From NCBI GenBank assembly GCA_002286855.1, contig NRSV01000091.1, forward strand, positions 26,189 through 90,188: 64,000 nt of DNA. The letters are read 5' to 3'. The stretch is from Bipolaris cookei. Taxonomy: Eukaryota > Ascomycota > Dothideomycetes > Pleosporales > Pleosporaceae. The notes below the pieces were generated by a model that saw only the letters and a list, made by a program, of their open reading frames with translations, was not told the DNA's origin and did not search any database. Below are positions 22,134-33,198 of this stretch, piece after piece; the stretch's first letter is position 1; each line of letters opens with the position of its first letter. Made by a program: the position numbers and the translations under genes.

Positions 22134-24516
22134 TTGAACCACCGACGAACGCATTCTTCCCAAGTCGCTGTCACAGAAGCCGCGCAATTGAAATTCATGA
22201 GCTTCTTCGATCGGCCCTATAATGGGCAGCCAGCCAGCCCTATTAAGCGATCACCCCACGGAGGCGACGTGCGTGCGACCGTATGTGCGATCGAAGAGCC
22301 TCACGAATGTGCAGTGCCTTGTATAGTAGGCAAGGGGGGGAAGAAATTCTACGCGATATGGGGTGGCTCAAACCCAGGCATCCATGAGACTATTTGGGAT
22401 GTCGCGAGGAATTGGATAGACGGACAGAATGTGAAGCACAAATCCTATCTATCTTCAGCCAAGGCGTTGGAGTTCTATCAAAAGCAGAAGATGTTGTTCC
22501 CCAATCTAGCACCAAGATTAGAACAGCCTCACGCTGCTCCGCAAGCCTCTCGGAGGGACCCTGATGATCGTACAGTGCAGCCTCAGCGACCTACAACACT
22601 AGAGCCGAAGATCGACAACGACCACGATGCGTTCTTATCGCTTCCCACTCCACAACGCGAAGTATCAGAACGCGAAGACTGTGCGTCTTTATCGCGCCCT
22701 ATCCTGCCATTCCAAGATGATCTTGCAGAACTCCCGTTGTCTTCCGAACAACGCAGGCTCGTCAATCTCATAGTACAAGGGAAGAACGTGTTCTATACAG
22801 GTCCGGCAGGTGTCGGAAAGTCAAGGGTTTTGAAAGCTTTCAGACAACGTCTGTCTACCATGGGCAAAAAAGTGAACGTTGTTGCACCGACTGGGCGGGC
22901 TGCTCTAGACATCAATGGCTCAACAACATGGTCATATGCCGGCTGGACCCCAGAGCACATGAAGAGGCCGCTAGACATGCTTCAGCGCCAGGCTTGGCAG
23001 ACAAAGACCAAGAAACGTTTGCAGAACACAGACGTTCTCGTCATCGACGAAGTCAGCATGGTAGAAAACTTCCATCTGGAGAGGCTGAGTGCCATCATGA
23101 AATCAGTGCGACAGAATAGAGAAGCCTTTGGAGGAGTGCAGGTGGTGGTTACTGGCGACTTTTGTCAGCTTCCTCCTGTCAAGCCATTCCAGTTTTGCAT
23201 TGATTGTGGAAAAGCCCTGACTGAAAAGGCCAGAAAATCAGCATACGAATGCGCCGTATGCAGGAAGGTTTATAACGATGAAGACAAATGGGCTTTCCAG
23301 AGCAATGCATGGAAGGTGAGCCTGTCGAAGGCAGCGAAACATCAGAAATTCCAAGTTCCACTGTGGGCCAAATTGCTCCTAAGCAGATCATGCGCACAAC
23401 AATGCTGCTTCTAATGCCGATTCTGTCTCCGTGGAGCTTCTTGATCTGGGCCTATGCTAACAATGAGCTAGGAGGCAAACTTTGAACACGTCAACTTGGA
23501 AACTCTCTTCCGGCAACGCGACCGAGACTTCATCAAGATATTGCAAAAGCTACGTATAGGAATGCCATTGCTTGCACACGAGAGGGAGCTCTTATGTCAA
23601 GACAAACCACCCATCGACAACGCCGTTAGACTTTATCCGCAAAAGAAAGATGTCAAGAGGATAAACGACGCAGAGTACACAAAGCTGAGAGCTATACCAC
23701 ACCCATACCACTCTAAAGATCATCTTCAGCTGCAGCAACACCATCGTCCCGAGCTTGAGTTCTATGCCAATAGAGCAGCAGATGGCACTCTGATCAAATT
23801 GGTACGTTATTGTCTCTCTGTGATGCATCAAAGAGTTAATACACTCTCAGGCAGATCATCGCTATGAACCACATCTCGAGCTGAAAGAAGGTATGCTCGT
23901 AGTGTTGTTGGCCAACATTAGCATATCTGAAGGGTTGGTGAATGGCGCGCAAGGCACAATCGTCGGGTTTCAGGAGTATTGGGATCCTGCCGAGGAGCAG
24001 AAATCCGAAGGGCAGATCATCTCTGGTATATCGTTCTTCGCTGCGCTTGTTCGTCTATACTCACATCCTCTAGATATTGAAGTATCGCTCGGAGGAGATT
24101 ATACGTACTACCGTGCGCAACGCATTTTCGAATTCATGAGGAATGCACCCCTTAAGCAATGGCCAATTGTGAGATTCAGTCACAAAGGCCAAGCCAAAGA
24201 GCTTCCCATAATGGCCAGCTGCTACCCGACAGAGCTTGGTGATGAGCCTCCCTCTAATCCTCGCTACAGTTTATTAAGTCGGACACAAATCCCACTAATG
24301 GCTGCGTGGGCCATGACCATCCATAAGAGCCAAGGCATGACTCTCGAAAAGGTGGAAGTCGACCTGAGCAAAAATTTCGAAGAGGGGATGGCGTATGTCG
24401 CGTTAAGTAGAGCAACGACTCTGGAGGGACTCAGGGTCATCTCTTTCCCCGAAAACGCGGAGATGGGGTGTAATCAAGAAGTCAGGGAGTTCCTACAAGA
24501 GAAATTCCACACATGA
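22134..24516 (+). CDS. PIF1-family DNA helicase with RNase H1 N-terminal-like domain (about 725 aa)
   Basis: Residues of about 65-115 (KKFYAIWGG...AKALEFYQ) resemble the viroplasmin/RNase H1 hybrid-binding domain. The helicase follows: Walker A FYTGPAGVGKSRVL (about 220-230), VVAPTGRAAL, Walker B LVIDEVSM (about 302), GDFCQLPPV, and a zinc-ribbon-like insert with CIDC and CAVC. An intron at 23316-23471 (156 nt, longer than usual here) joins SNAWK to EANFEHVNLETLFRQ. A second at 23802-23850 joins TLIKL to ADHRYEP. The last exon has the C-terminal motifs AMTIHKSQGMTL and AYVALSRATTLEGLRV. PIF1 helicases unwind G-quadruplexes and RNA-DNA hybrids, and some travel on Helitrons. No Rep domain is visible, so this is a stand-alone gene. 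It is intact between two dead transposons. Confidence 0.85.
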
Positions 24517-24703
24517 AGATAGAATGTATGGGCAGGGTTAGAAAGTATAGAGATGACGTGTGCGAGTTAAAGATATTCTGCATTTGATTTACATCCGCAA
24601 TCCGACCCGAACTCATTCCATTTCTTTTCATGTTGATTCGCTTACTAGGGGTTTGCAGCCCGTGCGCTTGCCTCATTTATTATTTCCTACCAAGGTTAAC
24701 TGG

Positions 24704-26396
24704 TTACTGATTTTCATACATTAGTGATCCAGCACTACGCATTGACGCCCATACACGCTGTAATTGTTCGTGTATTGGTTTATAAGCTTGGAAATGTCGC
24801 TTCTTTTTCATGATTGGCATGCCCTTCATCATTGAAGATTCAAACTTAAGCCGGCTCAACTCAGCTGCAAGCTTATTTTGAACTATCTTTCGTGCCGAAT
24901 GGGAATAAATAACTCCCATTGAAGATTTAAGAATCGTACGGGTGCGCTGTTGCCGTGATTGTGTGACTGAAGTCATGGTGCGTAGAGCTAGTTCGCCAAT
25001 CGCTTGGTCTCCAGCAACAGATATATTATACGCTCCAAACAGCGTACGTTTTACGTTTTCGCTAAGCCTCTCATTCTCTAGGCAAAAGTCAATATTGTGC
25101 TTAAGCGTCCGGATTGTTAGAGGCGTATTTAGCTCTGGTGGTGGTGGTGTTCCATCTGTAGTAACGTTGCTACTACTATCACTACTATTACTGCCAGCAT
25201 CTTGGCAATCAGCGTCCCAATCAGCAAAATCTCTCCGTATATTATTCTTGACGCGCTTAACATCCAATGGATATAATCTTGAGTCTCGCCAGCCTTTCTG
25301 TATCGTACGGGGCTTGAATGTATAGGCGCGGATTGACTTGATAGCAGCCAAGGACTTAACCTTATTGAAAGCTTTACAGCCTGTTCTGGTTGCATGATCA
25401 ACAGCCTGCGCGTGCCAGTGCTTATACGGCTGGAAACAACCTACATTAAGCGGCTAGAGAAAGTGAGATGTATGTGGAGGTAGGCGATAGGCAATAACGT
25501 TGTGGTCCTTAAGGACTTCTAGAAGCTCTTGGGTGCAGTTTGAATCAAATCCATCGAACAAAAGCAGCCGATATACCCCTTGAATATGCTTCTGGCTCTG
25601 CTGTACGAAATGCTTTACCCACTCATAACTCAATTGATCGTTTGTATAGCCACTATCACTATGCGCGATTAGATAGTTATCGGGTAAATCAGTGAAATAG
25701 CGCTCAAGGAGCGCGTCGCCTTCAATGATAATCATTGGTGGGATAGCGTAGCCTGCAGCGTTGACGCACTCAGTTACAGTCAATGATGTACGATCATCAG
25801 GCGTTGGTAAATAGACACGGCGGCGAGGCTCAAAAGTAACAACCCACTGGTCTTTTCCGATCCCAATGCGAAAGCCAGTCTCGTCAAAGTTCCAGATATC
25901 TGATGGTAGGATGCCATGCGTCTGAATCAGGCTTGTGAAGGTGTCAAACCACTCTATAATAGAGTCTGAGTCATGCGCAAGTGCGCGATTGAGATTAAGA
26001 GATCTCTGTCGCTGTACGTGAAGCTCAGGTTGCCGTTTAAGCCATTGTTTTGCCCATCGCGAGCTTGCAGTTGGTGGAGGACCAGGACCATCACGAGCTT
26101 GTTGAAGATGATAATTGGCACACGATACAATCATAGGCAGTCGTACACAAACCCCAAGTTCATCAAGGCGTGCGACGTAATCGTATAACACTTGGTCTTG
26201 CGCCTTAGCAAGCTTATACGTATCAGAGGGATGCTCAGAGCGTGTTGGGCGGCCTTTTGATCGGGCGAGTAACTAATCGCTGGTATGGAACACCGTATTC
26301 ACGCGCAAGCTGCTTAAAATTAGGCTTTGGGATATCTTTGATAGACTCCAAGATCTCTTCAATCCGTTCATTAACTGAGATTTGTAATTGGGCCAT
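24704..26396 (-). pseudogene. Fot1/pogo-type (DDE_1) transposase with one frameshift and one nonsense codon
   Basis: The ATG at 26396 starts the N-terminal DNA-binding part (KQLAREYGVPYQRL). One missing base near 26262 shifts the frame before KGRPTRSEHP. Then follow WAKQWLKRQPELHV, WNFDETGFRIG (first Asp), DLPDNYLIAHSDSGYTNDQL, and LLLFDGFDSN where relatives have DGHxSH. An in-frame TAG (about 25455) stands where relatives have Gln in the LQPLDVGCF motif, consistent with CAG to TAG. The frame then runs open through GCFQPYKHWH to the stop at 24704. Few lesions in about 1.7 kb imply recent inactivation. No convincing terminal repeats were found, but a row of hairpins lies just outside the 5' end. 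Confidence 0.85.
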
Positions 26397-26477
26397 TGTG
26401 GGGGATACAAGAATAGATTTGAGTGATAGAGTTGCAAAAAAATATCGTTGGGGCGGTAATATCGCTGGGAGCGTCGG

Positions 26478-26528
26478 CACTCGCCTGCGGCGAGTGTCAG
26501 CGCAGCTGACTTAGCTTAATAAGCTAAG
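26478..26528. repeat. Three abutting perfect hairpins, each with a 3-nt loop
   Basis: CACTCGCC-TGC-GGCGAGTG (26478-26496), GTCAGC-GCA-GCTGAC (26496-26510) and CTTAGCTT-AAT-AAGCTAAG (26510-26528) follow each other and share one boundary base each. All arms are perfect. They sit about 80 bp upstream of the start of the transposase pseudogene. Confidence 0.85.
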
Positions 26529-27539
26529 CCTTGGCACGAATATCAAGACCGTGCTCTATTGATGACAATGCAAGGGTAAAATGTTCGCATAATATATCTC
26601 ATCTTTTAACCATTTCGGGTTAGCGTGAGCATGATGCTCAACCCCAGTCTCGACTTTATCAATATCCAAAAGCGACCGTGCTTGACAACAAAAGCTGGAA
26701 ACTTTTCTCACGTGTACCCAAGTTGTTATCTACGACAGCATACGTAGTCTGCATCATGTTCGACGTCGTAGTTATTGGAGTACCTAATCGTCAAGATTGT
26801 GAATGCCGGCGGTTTCACCATGTGGAGAAGGAGACGCTGAAAAGCTTCCCGTAGCGGCGAGAGGCCTGTAATCGTGTCAAGTTGATGACATAACACCGTG
26901 ATGTGTGTTGTTATATCACACACCGCGCGAAATCAATTTGAACCCATAACATGTCTTGCGAGATTGCTTATCGAATTGTTGATCTAGCCCTATCTCGGGT
27001 AAGCTGCACTTCTTTTCCAAACAAGTACATTTGAATCAACTTACAGTAATTAATTAGTTAGCTTACGCGGGTAGTAGATTTGCAGACACAAGTCAGAGCT
27101 ACGAAAAGAGCCCGTATACTAATATATGATGCTTTGGCTTGAGTAGTGCTTCTGAATCCTATCCCACACCTTGTACGAAGCCTAGCCGTGAACTTTTGGC
27201 GTTTGGTGTTGTCTAAACGATAACCTATTGCGACAAGGCAGGCGGAAAGATTATATGGAGGAGGCTTTGAGCGAGTTAGCAAGCAACACTTAGGTTCTCT
27301 CCATAAACCTGCCCAGGGAAAGTCAACAACAAAGAGGAATACTACACACATCCAGATATTACTGCCCCAAAAACGCCGAGATCCTTTCCAAAGGATCTAA
27401 TATCGACAACATGGGGCCCTGCCCTCTAATGAGTGTACCCCAATCCTCTACCACACCGATTACGCGAGTGACATCGGAGAGCGCTAAATCTTCATACGGG
27501 AAAATCGAGCAAGACACTTTCACTACCGCGAGAATGGCA
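26529..27539. other. Intergenic, no supported gene
   Basis: The region is AT-rich with short frames only. Nothing recognisable is seen before the transposase relic at 27.54 kb. Confidence 0.4.
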
Positions 27540-27875
27540 AAACAGCTCCGTAGGTCGGCCAGATTAGTCGTCCTGGGCAAGACAACAGTCGCGAGCGATG
27601 AGCAAGTGCGAGAGATGCGCGCTGATCGTGACGAAGAGGGGACAGCGTCAGTCGAAAAGGGCCAAGGAAAATTCAGTTGCAAACGAAAAACCAAGGCAGC
27701 TGAAACGGCAATGGCACTGATTACACCAACAAAAGAGGTTTTGATAGAAACGGTGATTCCCTCAGACACAGACGAATATTCGATTGGCGCTTCGACGCTT
27801 ATGGACCGTATGCCTTGGTTGTTCCAGCTAGAGCCAGGACCAACCTGGGTAGCCCCTATGGCTAGAATGTACTAA
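27540..27875 (+). pseudogene. C-terminal relic of an Ant1-like transposase
   Basis: The frame reads LRRSARLVVLGKTTV, then a KRK-containing basic stretch, and ends WVAPMARMY. The same end (WRAPVARMH) closes the transposase pseudogene at 58.8-60.5 kb, and the LVVLGK lead is typical of the tail of these DDE proteins. The catalytic core is absent. The frame is open, so it could be mis-annotated as a gene. Confidence 0.5.
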
Positions 27876-28999
27876 TCTCTTAAGACGACGAATGACAAGA
27901 GCAATTTATGTTTAGTCAAGACTTGGGCGCACACACACTTTACAAGACGAACAAACCGAGTACCTTTATTTGAATTTGCTGCAAATTGCAGAAGCGTGCA
28001 CAAGCCAGTCGAGTCCCTTTTTTTAAAAAACAAACAAACAAACAAACTGTGGAGTTGATTGAGTTGTTCTTAACGTGCTTAAATGTGGATGCAATTAAAC
28101 CTAAACGTGCATTAGCTATAGTTAACTAGTTAACTATGTTAATTGTGTAGAGCCATTTAAGCTGGTTATCGCAATAGAATTAGGTAAGTAGTTAGTAGCT
28201 ATTTAACACTGACTCCAGCAGAATTATGTGACGGTCATACTGGCGCCTAGCCAATAATAGACGACTCCGCTTCTTGTGATACTGACGTGAACATGTCTTA
28301 TCTCTTGAGCCGCCCAAACTGTTCGGTATCATTCCGGCTATTCTCTTGGTCCTCGCACAAGTTGACGATCCTTAATTTCTGCTCCTCACCTCTTCTAGAC
28401 CACTTCAAGTTAAGTGGCTTTACCCCAATTTGCATGAGCGTTTTCCGACGTTGCCCATGTTTATCGTGTCAGTACCTGCTTTAGAACTGAACCACGATAC
28501 TGTGGCATTCAAATAAGCGGCTAGTGAACGGAGCATAACTACCCCGATCTCTAGTCTTTCTATCCCAATTGAACTTGATGGTGAGGTTGACAATAGTGAT
28601 GCCCTTTCAATCCAGCATCCATACAGACGGAAATATCACAAAAAGATTGCACGTTCGCACAGGTATGCTGATGTACATACCAGTAAGGGTAACTCGTTAT
28701 CTATCTGAATTACTTTCCTCCATTAGGAGGGCTGCAGCTCAGGACAGACTCTAGACTATGAGTTCTATTACAAGAAAGACAGGAGAACAAATTATTCAGC
28801 CTAGCTGCGTATGTGTGTCGTTTAGAAGTCACCCCACCCCGCCCCCCGCAATTCGGGCAAGTCTTTCCATAACCGAGTCCATTTCGGGATGTCACATACG
28901 CGCACTCTTCCAGTCTCGCATGGGCATACATCAACCTTTTCAAGGAGGGAAGTGTCATCGTCAATAAGATCGCTGTTGATAACAAATGTTCTTTTCTTT
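27876..28999. other. Intergenic, with an (AAAC)n microsatellite
   Basis: A short AAAC repeat lies near 28029-28047. The minus-strand frame at 28710-29003 could be an alternative last exon of the gene to the right. No other gene is supported. Confidence 0.4.
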
Positions 29000-30691
29000 T
29001 CAATGTTCAATATGTGCGCCCAGACACTCACTTATGAACCACGGCACCCAAACCTCTTTCACCCACATCCCCACTGCACGTAGGCCTGCAAGGACTTGGT
29101 AGCATCCGTCCAGCGTTGCACAGTCCCCGAATGCTGTCTCGCCGCCTGCGATAGTGATACCTTCCGTGATCGTGCCATCGATAGGGAAGAACAAACTGTA
29201 CCGTCCGCCAACTGCCATAATCAGTGGTAACGGCATAGAAACTACGTCGCGTTTGGTGGGTCGTAGCAAGGTGCGCAGGCGGTTGAAATGTGTCGCTGCC
29301 CAAAGCGAAAGTTGTGCTAGTGCGGTTGATTCGCTGCCGTTTGGGGTTTTTGTTTCGATGGAAACCGCGATGGGGTCTTGTCTCAAGCTTTGTACGCTCG
29401 CGCTCGTGTGGTTGATACTATCAATCTCGTTGCGTGAATCCGCAAGCACCTGCTGGACAAGATGTGATGGGATCAAACTCTCGTCGCAGACCAACGCGTA
29501 ATCGACTAGCTTAGATTCCGTGTTACTGAACCCGGTCTTTGGGACAAGGTGTGGATTTGGTCGGGCTGATGTAATGTTCTGTTGTTGAATACCCGGCAGG
29601 TGCATGCACACCTGGCGCAGCATCATGAAGTGCACGTCGCTATTCCAGCGCGGCTCGGCAGCATCCGAATCCTGCAACTTGTGAGTCTTATCTCTTATCT
29701 CTTCCATGATCTCCAGCTCCATCAAGATCTTCCCGTTTGACGGCAGCGCGCTACGTGTTTGGCTCCACCACCAATCCTCTGCTTCCACACGTCCCTCAAC
29801 ATCAGACCTGATCTCATGCGGTATCACACCCTTTCCCCTTCTTATGTTTTCCACTTCGCGCACTAGCTGTTGTATTGTGTCTGGATAGTTCTTCTCTTCC
29901 AAATGCATCCTCTTTACCCTGCGATCCAGCAAGCTGAGATCCACCATGCTCTTTACTGGGCTCTTGGACCTGCTCATCGCTCTCCTACTCGAGCTGGATG
30001 TGACTGTCGTCTCGGTAATGACGCTCTCAGTATCTACTGGCGTATGGAAAGACCGGGAGCTCTGTGATTGAGTATCGGCGGATATCCAGCGGTGTGCGGA
30101 TGTGGTAGACGGTAGACTGGTGAGGCCAGGTTGCTTGAGCATCCGTAGCTCTGAGGGAAGATGTTTTGCAGTGCAATTGTTGCCTATGTCTTCCATGTTT
30201 TGCTCTCCCTCACTTCCTTCCGCGATATGCAACGCCGCAACGTTTACCTCTGCCGACACAATCTTGTCGCTAATAGACGGTTGACGACTCTTCGATCTCG
30301 TTACCCGCGCATTGAGTTTTTTGTTGTCTTGTATCATTTTTGTCTGTATCCTAGCGGCCGAACACGATTTTGCTGTGTGGTAGGTAGCTCGCAGATATTG
30401 CAGCGCATCGTCGGCGCGGCCTTTCTCCGACCGGTTGTGCGCCGCGAAGACGGCCTCCAACCAGTTGTGGATGCTGCGCGAGTCTGGATAACACGATAAG
30501 TCTGATTGTTGTGAAGGAACATCAGAGTATGAAGATTGCGTGCCGCGCAAGGTGTGAGTATTCATTGCGGATGTATGTGTGATGATACACTGCACGCGGA
30601 TAGGGAGTGTGGAGCTGTTAGTGGTTGACAAGGGTTGGGCTAATACGCTGGTTGTCGGGGCAGCGAGCGACTCGCTCGGCACCCGAGCCAC
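29000..30691 (-). CDS. Fungal PD-(D/E)XK nuclease-like domain protein (563 aa)
   Basis: The C-terminal half has the order seen in the fungal PD-(D/E)XK-like family: EAEDWWWSQTRSALP, PRWNSDVHFMMLRQV, NITSARPNPHLVPK, SKLVDYALVCDE, then AVSIETKTPNGSESTALAQL. The Asp in VDYALV and the Glu-x-Lys in SIETK form the nuclease-like core, so the active site may be preserved. The N-terminal 250 residues are Ser/Thr-rich and probably disordered, apart from SIHNWLEAV, which usually lies close to the start. The ATG at codon 43 (30565) may therefore be the true start. A GTGAGT near the end (29029) could be a donor and would replace the last residues. The function of the family is not established; many members occur in variable regions of fungal genomes. 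Confidence 0.75.
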   Translation of the reverse strand: MARVPSESLAAPTTSVLAQPLSTTNSSTLPIRVQCIITHTSAMNTHTLRGTQSSYSDVPSQQSDLSCYPDSRSIHNWLEAVFAAHNRSEKGRADDALQYLRATYHTAKSCSAARIQTKMIQDNKKLNARVTRSKSRQPSISDKIVSAEVNVAALHIAEGSEGEQNMEDIGNNCTAKHLPSELRMLKQPGLTSLPSTTSAHRWISADTQSQSSRSFHTPVDTESVITETTVTSSSSRRAMSRSKSPVKSMVDLSLLDRRVKRMHLEEKNYPDTIQQLVREVENIRRGKGVIPHEIRSDVEGRVEAEDWWWSQTRSALPSNGKILMELEIMEEIRDKTHKLQDSDAAEPRWNSDVHFMMLRQVCMHLPGIQQQNITSARPNPHLVPKTGFSNTESKLVDYALVCDESLIPSHLVQQVLADSRNEIDSINHTSASVQSLRQDPIAVSIETKTPNGSESTALAQLSLWAATHFNRLRTLLRPTKRDVVSMPLPLIMAVGGRYSLFFPIDGTITEGITIAGGETAFGDCATLDGCYQVLAGLRAVGMWVKEVWVPWFISECLGAHIEH

Positions 30692-32239
30692 CCGAACACA
30701 AACAGGGTTCTAGAAAGATATGGTTGTACAGCCACGCACCAGAGCAATAACTGCATCATTTCCTGGTGTATTATTATACAAATGTATGCAAGCCTTCCTA
30801 TCTATTCACAATATTTTTTAGATAGAGGCAGCTACAGGCTGACTTCGAAATTCACCAATACGGCAACGTTTTTTTGGATTATTTGTAGCTTTTTGTGAAA
30901 TTTTTCGTCTAAGTTACCCAACTGTTTGATGTGCATCTGTATGCATGACTGCTCGGAAAGTTATGGTGTCGCTAGACAAGCCTGGAAACGACCATTTTCA
31001 ATATGGTATCCGCACATCCTGTACCCGAACTCTTCTTGATTTACTATAGTAGGTCACTTGAAGGAAGTCGAGTTTCGTGCAGCACTACCGTTTGCTAAAT
31101 TTGCATACTTGATTGCCCTTTCCAAGCTCTCGAGACAATCCAAAGTGAAGATTATCGCACGGCGCTTGAAAGCATACCTAATCAAGGTCCATCGCAGCCT
31201 TTTGTAAAATCTCGTCCGTGGCAATGTAGGCCTTTTTGCGGAGCCGCGACGCTGATGGTGAGTGTGAAGACGTGTAAAACTTCCATGGCCGCCGATTGCA
31301 AGACTTTTGCGTCTCTTAGACATGGAGAAGGATATAACTACATGTTTGCAGTCAGTGACTGGAGGGAGGATTGCTGTGAAGCTTGGGCAAATTGCCAACG
31401 TTGCATTTATAAAGCGCCACTGCTCATTCACCAACCAGCAGAAGAAAGATTTTGGTGGCTAGATGCAATGGATGCTCACGGATACAAAGCAAATAGAATG
31501 GTGCCAAGGACTGTATGCAAGCGAAGGCGAGTAAGAAATGGAATAGGTCACGCGGTACATGCTTTGCGCAGTACGCTTAGTAACGCGGCAGATGCAAATC
31601 ACTATCAGAACAAAGACCTAACTATGGATATAAGTGTTAACCCTGATATTAGACTCGCATTGAGCGGCATATATGACAGACTCGTATTGAGCTTTTCGGT
31701 ATCTTGAATGCCAGGAACTTTGCCGACAGATTGCATATCTATTTTCTGGTGATTTTACTACTAACTACTGTGGATAGTGTCATGCTGGGATTGACTAACA
31801 GCTCTCAATTTATTCACCAGAACCTCGAACGGGAAAGGCATATGAGCATCGCCCAACAGGCTTTCGAAAAACAGGGCAAGGGAAATGGTCCAGCTTTCAA
31901 GAGGAAAGTCTAAGTGCGATCTCGGCCCAAAATTACGATATATAGCCACACGATCTTCAAAGTTCGCTTGGACCGCTAGTTCTCGAAGAGGATCCTCAGG
32001 AGGCGACTGTGCGATACCGGGAGCCGCCGTGGGCCTTTTGATAAAATGTGCATATCATGTGACTGCGGAGTGGTTGGAAGGATCGCGGTGTAGCGTTTCA
32101 AGCTTGCTTGCTGCCCATGAGCGCAATCAAAAGCGTAAGCATCCTGTAACCACGACACAATAATGCAATCCCGCAAAAGAGTGGTGAAGGTAAAAGAGGA
32201 TAAACATTGACTTACTACATATAGTTAATCCAGCATGTT
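30692..32239. other. Intergenic, 1.5 kb without a supported gene
   Basis: A 150-codon plus-strand frame (31255-31707) overlaps a 126-codon minus frame and has no known motif. I regard both as chance or relic frames. Confidence 0.35.
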
Positions 32240-32564
32240 GGAGAAGCTATAGATTGTATGTCCGACAGCTACCACTGGTAAGCTTCTGGGCTGCACTCGA
32301 GGTAAGACCCCGTACTATCTCTCGTGTAGGTGGTAAGCGTCGTTCTGTGAGTTTTTTTGATACGCCATGCAAGCTCTAGCTGTTGTTCTGGACTGAGTTT
32401 TTGTTCGTCGATTGCTTGGGCCTCCCTTGCACATAAATACCTCGATGTTTTTGAGTCAATGTAGATCGCTGTACATCATAGCGATCAGCACTTTCCTGGC
32501 GCGTAAAATATTCTCGTAGTTCCAGCGATTCCATTGCTATAAGCATATTGTTAATAGCTCCCAT
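32240..32564 (-). pseudogene. N-terminal relic of a Fot1/pogo-type transposase
   Basis: From 32564 the frame reads NNMLIAMESLELREYFTRQ, then ADRYDVQRSTLTQKHRG, the helix-turn-helix (Psq/CENP-B-like) start of these transposases. After a stop near 32376 the same family continues with KKLTERRLPPTREIV. It breaks off near 32.24 kb, before any catalytic motif. Confidence 0.65.
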
Positions 32565-33198
32565 GGTGGTGGAGTTACGACACGTCGAAGTTTCGTGTTC
32601 TGGTGTTCCGCGTGCGTTGCGCGAATCCAGGCGTTGCGTGTACCAGGACTCACCACATACGTACTCCACAGCGATACTTGTGATAAAAATATTATATAGG
32701 CATGGTGTCTCACTCCACCAAGGGAAATTGACGGTGATAGCTATCGAGTGAGGGTCTATAACCTCAAGCTGTAGCACTGTTTTGGTGTTCAGGGCGGCCG
32801 CTTTCGCCGTCACGCACGACACACAATGGCAGTCTTGGCAGCCGCACCGCTGCAGAGTCCAAACGACCAACTGCTCAACACAATGATGACAGTTCCTTAA
32901 CTCCACTACGTCACGCGACGTGTCGCCATATTTTCGCTACAGCTCTTTCCTGTGCGATATCGTTACTTCACGCTGCTCTCCAGTTTTGCAGATCTTCCTC
33001 TGACACCAACCGGTAGAAAGCTCTTTATACTAGCGTCCTACCAGGTCACGCATTTGAATCCCAGCCAGATGCACAGAACGTACGCATTGAAAGCAGAAAC
33101 GATACCGGGAAACATGTAAAGCAGCCATTCAAACAATAGGGTCGGTTTCAAGAAGTCTGTTCAACTTACACGACTACCTAATGTCGTAGTATTGCGAA
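32565..33198. other. Intergenic, promoter side of the chromodomain gene
   Basis: No gene motif is seen. The open minus frame is a chance extension of the transposase relic. Confidence 0.35.

Noticed and set aside
22134..24516. Helitron carrying the PIF1 helicase
   Set aside because: No Rep/HUH domain, no TC start and no hairpin-CTRR end found around the gene. The hairpins at 26.48-26.53 kb lie beyond another element.
31054..31707. Overlapping 126- and 150-codon frames on opposite strands
   Set aside because: No motif on either strand and no splice continuity; treated as chance or relic.
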